Origin: JAAZHK01 sp964536075
Lineage (GTDB): Bacteria; Bacillota_I; Bacilli_A; RF39; UBA660
NCBI GenBank assembly: GCA_964536075.1
Contig: CAZHWO010000010.1
Location: 1 to 30,428 of the forward strand
Direction of reading: 5' to 3'
Length of the DNA: 30,428 nucleotides
Every line of letters begins with the position of its first letter. Position 1 is the stretch's first letter. A program made the translations under genes and the position numbers. The notes beneath the pieces were generated by a model. That model ran no database searches. It was not told the origin of the DNA and was given only the letters and a program-made list of their open reading frames with translations. Below are positions 21,716 through 30,339 of the stretch, one piece after another.

Positions 21716-22336
21716 ATGCAAGCGTTAATAATAAATATAATGAATAAATTTGGATATCTAGGAATTATGTTATTAATTGCTATTGAAAATATTTTCCCCC
21801 CTATACCATCGGAAGTAATTCTTACTTTTGGTGGTTTCATGACTAAAAGACCAAATAGTCAAATAAATATTATTGGAGTAATCATTTTTGCTACAATAGG
21901 ATCCATAATCGGCGCTCTTCTTTTATATTTTATTGGTCGATTATTAAATAAAGAAAAATTAAAAAAAATAGTTTCTGGAAAAGTTGGTAAAATTCTTCGT
22001 TTAAAGCCTAAAGATATAGAAATGGCTGATACTTGGTTTGATAATAAAGGTAATAAAACCGTTTTCTTCTGCCGCTTTATTCCTATTGTTCGGAGTTTAA
22101 TATCTATTCCAGCCGGAATGAGTGATATGCCGTTTTCCAAATTCCTACTATATACGGTATTAGGATCAATTGGTTGGAATACTATATTGGTAGTATCAGG
22201 AAGTATTGTTGGCGAAAAATGGGAAGCCATAGTCACTGTTTTTGATAACTATACCAAAATTGTATTAATACTATTAGTTATATTATTTATTATTGCTGTT
22301 ACTTTATTCTACAATAAGCGGAAAATAAAAAAGTAA
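21716..22336 (+). CDS. DedA family membrane protein
   Basis: A 206-residue polytopic protein of the DedA/VTT superfamily. Signature blocks are ENIFPPIPSEVILTFGG (re-entrant loop with the key Glu and Pro residues, about 24-40), FCRFIPIVRSLISIPAGMS (about 119-137) and GSIGWNTILVVSGSIVG. Bacterial relatives translocate phospholipids or undecaprenyl phosphate across the membrane, so recycling of a wall-lipid carrier is a plausible role. It has a TAGGAG ribosome site. The flippase-like gene follows 38 bp downstream, and both could act on envelope lipids. Confidence 0.92.
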   Translation: MQALIINIMNKFGYLGIMLLIAIENIFPPIPSEVILTFGGFMTKRPNSQINIIGVIIFATIGSIIGALLLYFIGRLLNKEKLKKIVSGKVGKILRLKPKDIEMADTWFDNKGNKTVFFCRFIPIVRSLISIPAGMSDMPFSKFLLYTVLGSIGWNTILVVSGSIVGEKWEAIVTVFDNYTKIVLILLVILFIIAVTLFYNKRKIKK

Positions 22337-22374
22337 AAACCTATTAAAAATTTAATTATAAAGTTAGGAGTATT

Positions 22375-23400
22375 ATGAAAGATAATCTAAAGAAAACCAT
22401 TGGTTCTGTTGTTTTATTATTGATAACCCTAATAGTTCTTTATTTTTCATTAAAAGATAATTTTTATTCAACAATACATTATATTAAAAGTATGAGTATT
22501 TTTTGGTTACTAATCGCTTTTTTTCTCTTCAACATCTATTTAGGTTGTCGAGCTTTAGTTACTATAAATCTCGTTCATAATTTTAATAAACGGTATTCTT
22601 TTTGGACGGCTTTTAAAATGGAATATGAGATAATTTTCTTTAACGCTATTACGCCTTTTTCTACGGGAGGTAAACCTTACGAGATATATTCTCTTAATAA
22701 GAATGGTCTAAAAGTTACTGAAGCTTCTAATGTCGCCATCCAGAATTTTATTGTTTATCAACTGGCGCTTGTTTTTCTGGGTTTAATAGCGCTAGTTTAT
22801 AATCGGTACTTTGTTATTTTTAAAAATATCTTGCTTCTTAGGCAACTGGTTATTGCTGGTTTTTTATTAAATACAGTGGTTATTATTGGTTTGTTTTTAA
22901 TCTCCTTTGCCCAAAAATCCAATCGTTTGATTATTAATTTTCTCGTTAACATAGGTAGTAAATTAAGAATGATTAAAGAAGAAAAAAAGGCTAAAGATAG
23001 AATAAATGAGTACTTAGAAGAGTTTCATGATGGAGCTATTAATTTATCGAAGAATAAATTAAAGTTTGTTAGTATGATTTTATGTCATTTTATATCATTG
23101 TCCAGTTTTTATGTTATACCCTTAATTATCCTTTATGGGATGGGGGATTTTACCAGTTTAACTATTACTAATTCGATACTAACATCAGCTTATGTTATGC
23201 TAGTTGCGTCAGTTGTTCCCATGCCTGGTAGTACAGGCGGTATTGAATATGCCTTTCTACTTTTCTTTGGTAATTTTATTACTGGTAGTAAATTAAATGC
23301 TTTAATGTTGATATGGCGTTTTCTTACCTTTTATTTGGGGATAATCATTGGCACTTTCTTATTAGGCAAAAGAAAACATAAAATTAAGATACCAACATAA
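22375..23400 (+). CDS. Flippase-like membrane protein (UPF0104 / MprF N-domain family)
   Basis: 341 residues with about eight membrane segments. TPFSTGGKPYEIYSL (about 96-110) and MPGSTGGIEYAFLLFFG (about 281-297) are the two hallmark blocks of the lysylphosphatidylglycerol-synthetase transmembrane family (PF03706). A charged loop sits between helices (EEKKAKDRINEYLEEFHDGA). The family includes the flippase half of MprF and AglD-like proteins; the catalytic half of MprF is absent, so this is a flippase-like or accessory protein of unknown lipid. It follows dedA with GTTAGGAGT as ribosome site, likely in the same transcript. Confidence 0.88.
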   Translation: MKDNLKKTIGSVVLLLITLIVLYFSLKDNFYSTIHYIKSMSIFWLLIAFFLFNIYLGCRALVTINLVHNFNKRYSFWTAFKMEYEIIFFNAITPFSTGGKPYEIYSLNKNGLKVTEASNVAIQNFIVYQLALVFLGLIALVYNRYFVIFKNILLLRQLVIAGFLLNTVVIIGLFLISFAQKSNRLIINFLVNIGSKLRMIKEEKKAKDRINEYLEEFHDGAINLSKNKLKFVSMILCHFISLSSFYVIPLIILYGMGDFTSLTITNSILTSAYVMLVASVVPMPGSTGGIEYAFLLFFGNFITGSKLNALMLIWRFLTFYLGIIIGTFLLGKRKHKIKIPT

Positions 23401-23621
23401 AACTTTTTTTAATTTGTAAAGGTTGTGTAAATTTATTGACAATTATCATATCTAATTAGTTGCTAGACCCTTGACAATCGGGGNNNNNNNNNNAACCACA
23501 TCCACACCCATCATAACCAACTAGTCCCCCCACCCTCCACCAACGCCCCGGGGGTAGTATTATAAGTATGAAAGGAAAAATGTGATAACTTAAATGTATC
23601 ACAATAAAGGAGTGTAAATAA
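23401..23621. other. Intergenic region with a second scaffold gap and anomalous C-rich edge
   Basis: Ten N at 23484-23493. The left side is AT-rich and ends TTGACAATCGGGG. The right side, 23494-23555, is C-rich (including TCCCCCCACCCTCCACC and GCCCCGGGGG), quite unlike everything else in the window, before normal AT-rich sequence resumes. This is probably a poor contig end, so the promoter of the next gene is not reliably visible. TATTAT/TATAAG near 23559-23566 could be its -10. Confidence 0.7.
23581..23603. promoter_or_regulatory. Perfect 7-bp dyad, possible operator
   Basis: TGTGATA, nine bases, TATCACA. It lies between the likely -10 and the AAAGGAGTG ribosome site of the large anchored protein. 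The geometry fits a dimeric regulator. The half-site TGTGA resembles Crp/Fnr-type sites, but the consensus spacing is not matched and no regulator is assigned. Confidence 0.45.
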
Positions 23622-25448
23622 GTGAAAAAGAAAAAAAAGAATTTTGATGATGAAGCAACAATGATATTTTCCGAAACGTTGACAGAAAACCCTAAGAAGA
23701 AGAAAAAGAAAGGGAAAATAGTATTATTAATTTTTATAATATTAGCTATTCTTGCATCAGGTGCTTATTTAGCTTTATTCTTACTTAATAACAATAAAAA
23801 GGATACCGCTAATAAAGAAGAAAAAGTTACTGATACATCCGGTTGGACAACATATACTAAGCCTAAAAAAGTAGCAAAAATATTATATATATATAATGAA
23901 ACAGATGTTGATGATAATATTTATGTATATGTAAGTAATGATGCTAATGATGTAAATTTTACTAAAGTTGGGGAGTATAGTTGTATCAGTAGCGACTGTG
24001 AAGCCCCGACTGATAGTTCCTATACTGGTAAAGATAATTTTGCTGTCATATATGACAATAATTGTTACTATATTTATGACTATGAAAACAATAAGATATT
24101 TAAAACCAGTTTAAATGAAAAATATGCTTCAACTTCATTTGAATACCGTGATAAAGTAATTTATGGTTTAACGATTACAAAAGATCGTGAGACCTATAAG
24201 CAAGGATTTTATTCATATAATCAGAATAAAATAACAGTAGATTTTATATATGATGAACTTAGTATTTCTTCATATAAAGATCAATTATTTGGTACAATAG
24301 GAAAAAGTGAATCTTTCACAATTGATATTATTAGTATAACTACAGGAGAAATAATTCACAGGTTAAAAAATGTTGATCATTTTATTACAATTGAATATAT
24401 AACAGATAATAATACTTGTTATATAATACTTGGTGATGAGGATACGGGACCCGTTGATATTTATAATGACAACTTTACTTTATTATTTCACAATATTGAA
24501 TATAACCACTTTGAAATTAAAGAAAATGGTAATATCGTCGTAGTTGAAGGCAATCAATATAGAGAATATGACCAAAATAAAAACCTAGTGAAAACAAGTA
24601 AAGAATATCAAAAAGTTATTGGGATCATGAAAGGCTATGCAGCCGTTGTTGATGATAATTATATTGTTTTATTAGATAAAGATGAAAATGTAATAGCAAA
24701 ATTTATGGAATATAGAGACAGTTTATTTTTAATTTCTTTCTATTACTCTAATGCCCCTATTGAAGGGGAAGGAACAATACTAAGGGTTATCATGGATTAC
24801 GAGGATACTTTACTTTCAGAAGGTACTATGGGAGTTACCAAAGAATGTTATTATAATGTTGAAAACGGGAAAAGTGGCATAAAAGAATATAATGTAGCAC
24901 CTGGCTATGGTAAACCAGTATTATATCTATACCCAGAAAAAGAGACTAAGGTTACTGTTACCTTTGAAAAACCTGAACTGTTAACAACAACATATCCTAA
25001 GTTTATTAATCAATGGCAAGTAACTGCAAGTCCAAATGGCGACCTGTATGATGCAAAAGGTCAATACTACTATGGTTTATACTGGGAAGAAAGTGGCTCA
25101 ACCAAAGTTGACTTCAGTACTGGTTTCTATGTTACTAAAGACAATGCCATTAAATTCTTAGAAGAGAAATTAACTATCATTGGTTTAAATGCTCGTGAAA
25201 GAAATGAATTCATTATGTATTGGTTACCGATATTAGAAAAGAATGGCCAAAATTTAGTATATTTTGAATTAACGGAAGAAAGAAATGCTTATAATAAGAT
25301 AAACATAAACCCTGTACCCGATTCATTACTAAGATTAGCTATTCATGTAAAAAAGGTTGATAAAAAAGTTAATATCAAAGAAGAAAAATTAACAACATTT
25401 ACGCGTCAAGGATTTACAGCTGTTGAATGGGGTGGCGTTAACCATTAA
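23622..25448 (+). CDS. Large membrane-anchored extracytoplasmic protein of unknown function (608 aa)
   Basis: A Lys-rich cytoplasmic start (MKKKKKNFDDEATMIFSETL) is followed by one membrane helix (about 33-55) and a long outside part. The middle (about 75-420) is made of short beta-rich repeats with Tyr/Asp (YIYDYENN, EYDQNKN), suggesting a beta-propeller. The end (about 428-605) is a distinct domain beginning PGYGKPVLYLYPEKETKVTV and closing TAVEWGGVNH. I recall similar KPVIYLYP...VEWGG domains in many gut Firmicutes but know no function. The acidic stretch around Thr13 (DDEATMIF) could be a phosphothreonine/FHA-binding tail, which is speculation. GTG start with AAAGGAGTG. An upstream dyad suggests regulation. 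Confidence 0.75.
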   Translation: MKKKKKNFDDEATMIFSETLTENPKKKKKKGKIVLLIFIILAILASGAYLALFLLNNNKKDTANKEEKVTDTSGWTTYTKPKKVAKILYIYNETDVDDNIYVYVSNDANDVNFTKVGEYSCISSDCEAPTDSSYTGKDNFAVIYDNNCYYIYDYENNKIFKTSLNEKYASTSFEYRDKVIYGLTITKDRETYKQGFYSYNQNKITVDFIYDELSISSYKDQLFGTIGKSESFTIDIISITTGEIIHRLKNVDHFITIEYITDNNTCYIILGDEDTGPVDIYNDNFTLLFHNIEYNHFEIKENGNIVVVEGNQYREYDQNKNLVKTSKEYQKVIGIMKGYAAVVDDNYIVLLDKDENVIAKFMEYRDSLFLISFYYSNAPIEGEGTILRVIMDYEDTLLSEGTMGVTKECYYNVENGKSGIKEYNVAPGYGKPVLYLYPEKETKVTVTFEKPELLTTTYPKFINQWQVTASPNGDLYDAKGQYYYGLYWEESGSTKVDFSTGFYVTKDNAIKFLEEKLTIIGLNARERNEFIMYWLPILEKNGQNLVYFELTEERNAYNKININPVPDSLLRLAIHVKKVDKKVNIKEEKLTTFTRQGFTAVEWGGVNH

Positions 25449-25451
25449 AAG

Positions 25452-25479
25452 AAAAATTAGGGAAATCCTAATTTTTTTT
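25452..25479 (+). terminator. Rho-independent terminator after the anchored protein
   Basis: A 10-bp stem, AAAAATTAGG with CCTAATTTTT, loop GAAAT, and additional T. Confidence 0.9.
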
Positions 25480-25538
25480 ATAAATAAAAATAGCCAAACT
25501 AATATAATTATTATATAATAACTATTTAGGTGGTTTAT

Positions 25539-26135
25539 ATGAGTAAAATATCTAATGTTTTAACAATGCTAGAGCTTTTAAGTAATAATCGTAAATATTC
25601 TATTAAAGAATTAGCTGATGTCTTAGAGGTTTCCGAAAGAATGATTCGCGTATACAAAGAAGATATCGAAAAAGCCGGTATCTATATTGATACTAAAAGG
25701 GGACCTTATGGTGGTTATGTTCTAAATCAAAGTATTAGAATACCTTACCGTAAATTTACCATTGATGATTATCGGTTATTACAAGAGGTAATAAACCAAA
25801 TTCCTGATATTCCGATGAAAGACCAACTTACTATCTTAGCTGATAAGGTTCATGGAATTTATCAAGGTAGTAAAGAAGAAAAACAAGAACTCTCTAAAGA
25901 AGATACCGTAAAGTATAATATCTTCTGCCGAGCGATCAAGGAAAAAAGAAAAGTAAAAATCCTTTATTATTCCTATAATAAAGGAGAAAATGCACGCATC
26001 ATTAGACCTTATGATATGTTTTTATTTCCAAATGGTTGGGGTGTAGCCGCCTTTTGTGAAGAAAAACAAGATTTAAGACATTTTGAATTAAAAAGAATTA
26101 GAAAATGTGATATTTTAGCTGAAAATTTTGAATGA
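25539..26135 (+). CDS. HTH-WYL transcriptional regulator (short form)
   Basis: 198 residues. The N-terminal winged helix (YSIKELADVLEVSERMIRVY, about 18-37, then the wing DTKRGPYGGYVL) is of the DeoR/HTH_11 type. The WYL ligand-binding domain starts near 127 (YNIFCRAIKEKRKVKILYYS) and ends with the FELKRIRKCDIL strand. WYL regulators are usually about 300 residues, with a C-terminal WCX extension. Here the protein stops right after WYL, so it is a short form or truncated. AGGTGG precedes ATG 25539; the GTG nine bases earlier is less likely. The disrupted SIS gene follows about 50 bp downstream and may be its target. Confidence 0.88.
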   Translation: MSKISNVLTMLELLSNNRKYSIKELADVLEVSERMIRVYKEDIEKAGIYIDTKRGPYGGYVLNQSIRIPYRKFTIDDYRLLQEVINQIPDIPMKDQLTILADKVHGIYQGSKEEKQELSKEDTVKYNIFCRAIKEKRKVKILYYSYNKGENARIIRPYDMFLFPNGWGVAAFCEEKQDLRHFELKRIRKCDILAENFE

Positions 26136-26188
26136 GACGATATATTTCCTCTTTACCTGTTAAACTCAACATGTAAGGAGGATTTTTT

Positions 26189-27069
26189 ATGGAAACCAAA
26201 AAAAATATGTATGAAAATTTTGATATGATTATCCCAAGATTAAAGGATAGTTTTACCTATTTAGATTGGGAAAAAGCTAGCAATATTTTAAAAAACATTA
26301 GACATGATTGCCTTTGGAACGGGTATCGGTGATGAATTTGTTTTACCGTTATTTTGATTTGTTAGGTATTACCTATGGTAATAATAATTATAGTATTCAA
26401 CATGCAAAAATAAAGGCCAGTGATAGTAACTGTGAAACACACCTGATTACTGCTAATAGTAATTGTGAAGAAGACATTTGTTATAAAGGACAATTACCTT
26501 TAGAAAAAAGTTTTATATCTTTAGCTGGCACGGTTATTCCTATGAGTATTCTGTTATGCTATTATTTAAAAAATGATCAAGTTAAAACATTATCTTGTAT
26601 TGAAAATATTTATACCAGAGCTAACCAAACGGTATATGGTTTTGCTCTTTCTGACAAATTACCATTATTTGAAATAATGAGTGAGCATCATACTTGTGTT
26701 GCTAGTCATGTTTTGGAATCAACCATTATTGAAGCTGGTTTAGGTATTCCTGTTATTCATGATAAAGATAATTACTGTCATGGTCGTAGTACCTTATCCT
26801 ATCAAGAGGGTAATAGTAATTTAATTTATCTTATTAATGAAAAACCTTCTAATCTAGATTATATGTTACTTGATAATATTAGTGATCAGTATGCTTCTAT
26901 CAATATTGTTCAAGCAAGTAATAACAATTACATTGTTAATCAGTTTGATTTAGCTCTTCAAAGTTTATTCTTATGTAAGGACCTTGCTACAAAAGAAAAA
27001 AAAGACTTATCAATCGTCAATTATTCACCCGTTGTTAAAAAGCTTTATAAATATAAGGGAGATATGTAA
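26189..27069 (+). pseudogene. Disrupted SIS-domain (sugar isomerase-like) gene
   Basis: ATG 26189, with a strong AAGGAGG, opens a frame (METKKNMYENFDMIIPRLKD...) that stops at TGA 26330 after 47 residues. The rest of a SIS protein is readable in another frame from about 26332 to 27069 (LGITYGNNNYSIQHAK, EKSFISLAGTVIPMSILL, a Tyr-Cys-His-Gly-Arg segment, YSPVVKKLYKYKGDM). A third frame between them gives MIAFGTGIGDEF, a SIS-like Gly-rich loop. Removing one A from the six-A run at 26290-26295 joins the first piece to that loop. About 40 residues expected between the loop and YFDLLGITYGNNN are missing. The cause is gene decay or a sequence/assembly error. The region 26332-27069 alone would give a 245-residue protein without its N-terminal lobe. 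Confidence 0.72.
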
Positions 27070-27070
27070 T

Positions 27071-27646
27071 ATGCAAGAAATTGTCTTTGTTACCAGTAAT
27101 ATTGGTAAAGTTAAATCCGCTCAAAAATATTTTGATCAGACAAAACTAATTAATTATAAAACTGATTTAATCGAACCACGGAGTGAATCCTTAGAAGAAA
27201 TTGCCAAATGTAAGGTTTTACAAGCTTATGAACAAGTAAAAAGACCTTGTTTTGTCGTTGATAGTGGTTTTTATATTGAAGCCTTAAACGGTTGGCCCAG
27301 CTCGTTTGTTAATTTTAATTTAACTAAGTTAGGTTTAAAAGGCATCATCAAACTCTTAGCTGGTGAAGAAAATAGGCAAGCTTATTTTAAAGATTGTTTA
27401 GCTTATTACGATGGCGTGGAAATAAAATATTTTTATGGCGAATCAAAAGGGACCATGGCTCAAGATATCAGTGAAAGTGATCATCCTGATCAGTGGTCCA
27501 GTTTATGGCATCTTTTTATTCCTCTTCATCATACTAGAACTTTAGCAGATATGTCTGAAGAAGAACGAAATAATAGAATAGATGGCCATACATCACCTTT
27601 TTATGAATTAAATAATTGGTTAAATCAAAAAATGTTAATTAAGTAA
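27071..27646 (+). CDS. HAM1/RdgB-like non-canonical nucleotide pyrophosphatase
   Basis: 191 residues of the ITPase/HAM1 fold, whose known members hydrolyse ITP, dITP and XTP to monophosphates to keep them out of nucleic acid. Visible motifs: FVTSNIGKVKSAQKY (the T-x-N-x-x-K nucleotide loop, 6-20), SLEEIAKCKVLQAYE (metal-binding Glu and Lys), FVVDSGFYIEALNGWPSSF (the D-S-G block) and a closing DGHTSPFYELNNWL. It is diverged from standard RdgB (P-S-S in place of P-G), so another substrate is possible. An AAGGGAG site eight bases upstream fixes ATG 27071. It starts one base after the SIS stop and is co-transcribed with it. Confidence 0.83.
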   Translation: MQEIVFVTSNIGKVKSAQKYFDQTKLINYKTDLIEPRSESLEEIAKCKVLQAYEQVKRPCFVVDSGFYIEALNGWPSSFVNFNLTKLGLKGIIKLLAGEENRQAYFKDCLAYYDGVEIKYFYGESKGTMAQDISESDHPDQWSSLWHLFIPLHHTRTLADMSEEERNNRIDGHTSPFYELNNWLNQKMLIK

Positions 27647-27648
27647 TC

Positions 27649-28446
27649 TTATCCAAGTGCCACATCTAAAATCATCATGACTGAAAAACCAACTAAAGTA
27701 AATAAGGCCATTAAATCTTTTCGCTTATTAGTCTGACTTTCCGGAATTAATTCTTGAACAACGACATAAATCATGGCTCCAGCCGCAAAAGCCAACAGAA
27801 AGGGTAGTAAAAAGCGAACTTTCATTACCAAGATAGCGCCGATAATGCCGGATATTGGTTCAACAATGCCACTTAATTGGCCATAAAGAAAGGCTTTTTT
27901 TCTTGATAAACCTTCTCTTCGTAAAGGGACACTAACAGCGGTTCCTTCAGGGAAATTTTGTAACCCAATTCCGATAGCTAAAAGAATTGCAGCTGCTAAA
28001 GTCGCCCCTTCTAAGCCATAGGTTATGGAACCAAACGCTACTCCGACGGCTAATCCTTCCGGAATATTATGTAAAGTTATGGAAAATATTAACATTAAAC
28101 AACGCTTAACGCTATGTTTGCGGTTAATATTTTTTTTATCAAAATAATTAAAGACTTTGTCGCCAATAAATAATAAAACACCGCCACTAAAAAAACCAAT
28201 AAAAACGACTAGCCACGGAATCATTTTTAAATTACTCGCCATTTCAATTCCTGGTAATAATAATGACCAAAAAGAAGCGGCAATCATGACTCCAGCTGAA
28301 AAGCCCAACATCGCGTCCATGGTATTTTTATTCACTTTTTTAAAGAAAAAAACTAAGGCTGCCCCCATAGCCGTAATACTCCATGTAAATAGAGTTGCTA
28401 TAAAAGCCTGAATAATAGGATTTAAATTTATTAAAAAATCGATCAT
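27649..28446 (-). CDS. ZIP family divalent metal transporter
   Basis: 265 residues with eight membrane segments. Helix 4 carries LHNIPEGLAVG (His126, Asn127, Glu130) and helix 5 QNFPEGTAVSVPLRREG (Asn164, Glu167), the metal-binding pair of ZIP transporters of the ZupT/GufA type. Zinc uptake is most likely, with iron or manganese also possible. The loop after helix 3 is short and basic, without the His-rich stretch of some ZIPs. TTTAGGAGG lies before ATG 28446. It converges on the HAM1-like gene with only two bases between the stop codons and no terminator, so the transcripts overlap. Confidence 0.93.
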   Translation of the reverse strand: MIDFLINLNPIIQAFIATLFTWSITAMGAALVFFFKKVNKNTMDAMLGFSAGVMIAASFWSLLLPGIEMASNLKMIPWLVVFIGFFSGGVLLFIGDKVFNYFDKKNINRKHSVKRCLMLIFSITLHNIPEGLAVGVAFGSITYGLEGATLAAAILLAIGIGLQNFPEGTAVSVPLRREGLSRKKAFLYGQLSGIVEPISGIIGAILVMKVRFLLPFLLAFAAGAMIYVVVQELIPESQTNKRKDLMALFTLVGFSVMMILDVALG

Positions 28447-28493
28447 GTTTCCTCCTAAACAACTACAGTAATATATGAGTTTTAGCTAATTTA

Positions 28494-28502
28494 TGCTATA
28501 AT
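28494..28502 (+). promoter_or_regulatory. Extended -10 promoter of the LTA-synthase-like gene
   Basis: TTATGCTATAAT: TG, one base, TATAAT (28497-28502). The expected start point near 28509 leaves about 16 bases of leader. Confidence 0.6.
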
Positions 28503-28524
28503 TATTTTAACAGTGGGAGGCTAT

Positions 28525-30330
28525 ATGAAAAAAAATGTTAAGAATAATTTAATTATTATAATACTATTTATAATCTCTTTTCTATTTGTTGATTTTGGTT
28601 TAAGGTACTTAACTTTTAGTATAGCTAAATTTAAAGATCTTTCATATTGTCCACCATTTTTTTTCGATTTAAGTATTATCAGCCTTTTCTTGTTAATTTT
28701 TTATTTTGTACCCAAAAGAGTTAAGAATTTCTTTTATATAAGCCTATTAATTTTTAATTATATTATATTGATTGCCGAAAATATATATATAGGCTTTTTT
28801 GGTAAACCCTTAACTTTTAGTGATATCTTTTCTGCTGGTGAAGGAGTAGGTTACTTAAATACTATTTTTGAAAAGCTTAATTTTATTGTGTTTATTCCTA
28901 TTATTTTATCTGTTATATGTATGATTACCGTTATCAAACTATCAAAAAAATCAGTTTATCAATTAAAGACGAAAAAAGATTATAAATATTTATTTTTACT
29001 TTTAGGATTAGCTATCATATTTAAAGTTTTAGCCCTTAGTGAGTTAGGAACTTTTATAAATAAAGACGCCACTTCCTTAAACAATCCGCGTAATCTTTAT
29101 TATGATTATAATATTGGTTATAAGAGTCTTCAAATATCAGGTCTTTATGAATATGTTCCTAGAACGGTGTATATTTATATTAGAGATAATATCGTAAACG
29201 ATAATAAAGAAAATATTAAAACCATTGATAATTATCTTGATAGTAATAATAAAACACTTGAAAAGAATGAATATACTGGTATTTTTGAAGGTAAAAATTT
29301 AATAGTCATCTTGATGGAAAGTGTAGATAATTGGTTAATTACCGAAGACAATACCCCTAATTTATATTATTTAAAAGAACATAGTCTTAATTTCACCAAT
29401 CGTTATAGTCCTAGTTTTGGTAATGGCGAAACACTTAACTCCGATTTTGCTTTGAATACTAGTCTCTATAGCATTGATAATGCTAAAGCCATATATAATT
29501 ATGCGACTAACGCCTTTCCTTATTCATTAGCTAATGTCTTCCAAAAGCAAGGCTATCAGACAACATCGATTCATATGAATCATGGTTGGTTCTACAATCG
29601 AGAAAACTTATATCGTTCTTTGGGCTATCAAAACAGCTATTTTGCTTTTGATATGGATATTGATCAAAGTTATAATTATGAATTAGATACTTCTATGCTT
29701 AAAAACAAGGAAATATCCCAATACTTTACCAATAATTCTCAATTTTTAACTTATTTTGTTACCTATAGTGCTCACTTACCTTATGCTGATAATAATACTT
29801 TTTGTAATGCCAAAAAAATTACTGACGCTACTAAATGTATCCATTATTTAGTTAATAATACTGATCAAGCTATGGGTTTACTTCTTCAAAAACTAAAAGA
29901 TGAAGGCTTATATGATAAAACCGTTATTGCTTTGGTTACGGATCACTACACTTATGGATTTGATACAACATATATGGCCAATATTAAAAAAACCGATATA
30001 AGAAATTTATTACAACATACGCCATTCTTTATTTGGTCAAGTGATTTAGAAGAAACCAATATTGATACTTATGTTGATACAGCTGATATCTTACCAACTA
30101 TGCTCAATATGTTTAATATTGATTATAATCCTAATTATTATATAGGCGAAGATATTTTCAGTAGTTATCATCAAAATTATGTTTATTTTAACGACTATAG
30201 TTATTACGATGGTTCTTACCACACGCTTGATCAACATTTAACCAAAGAAGAAAAACCAGTTTTCCAAGACATTATGGATAAAATTAATATAAATAATCAA
30301 ATAATTAGATCTAATTATTATCATAAGTGA
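28525..30330 (+). CDS. LTA synthase family sulfatase-type phosphoglycerol transferase
   Basis: About 601 residues. Five N-terminal membrane helices (to about 165) and an extracellular linker are followed by a sulfatase/alkaline-phosphatase-fold domain. The active-site parts are present: Glu in VILMESVDNWL (about 262), the nucleophile Thr in FGNGETLNSDF (about 298), His in SAHLPY (about 414) and Asp-His in VTDHYTYG (about 471). LtaS-type enzymes polymerise glycerol phosphate from phosphatidylglycerol into lipoteichoic acid; related proteins decorate other polymers. The layout equals LtaS. GTG 28513 is in frame, but GGGAGG points to ATG 28525. Single gene with its own promoter. Confidence 0.9.
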   Translation: MKKNVKNNLIIIILFIISFLFVDFGLRYLTFSIAKFKDLSYCPPFFFDLSIISLFLLIFYFVPKRVKNFFYISLLIFNYIILIAENIYIGFFGKPLTFSDIFSAGEGVGYLNTIFEKLNFIVFIPIILSVICMITVIKLSKKSVYQLKTKKDYKYLFLLLGLAIIFKVLALSELGTFINKDATSLNNPRNLYYDYNIGYKSLQISGLYEYVPRTVYIYIRDNIVNDNKENIKTIDNYLDSNNKTLEKNEYTGIFEGKNLIVILMESVDNWLITEDNTPNLYYLKEHSLNFTNRYSPSFGNGETLNSDFALNTSLYSIDNAKAIYNYATNAFPYSLANVFQKQGYQTTSIHMNHGWFYNRENLYRSLGYQNSYFAFDMDIDQSYNYELDTSMLKNKEISQYFTNNSQFLTYFVTYSAHLPYADNNTFCNAKKITDATKCIHYLVNNTDQAMGLLLQKLKDEGLYDKTVIALVTDHYTYGFDTTYMANIKKTDIRNLLQHTPFFIWSSDLEETNIDTYVDTADILPTMLNMFNIDYNPNYYIGEDIFSSYHQNYVYFNDYSYYDGSYHTLDQHLTKEEKPVFQDIMDKININNQIIRSNYYHK

Positions 30331-30339
30331 GGGAAAATG

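Noticed and set aside
23436..23476. Two TTGACA boxes (23436-23441 and 23471-23476) as promoters for the anchored protein
   Set aside because: The first has no -10 at 16-18 bases. The second runs into the N gap, so neither can be supported.
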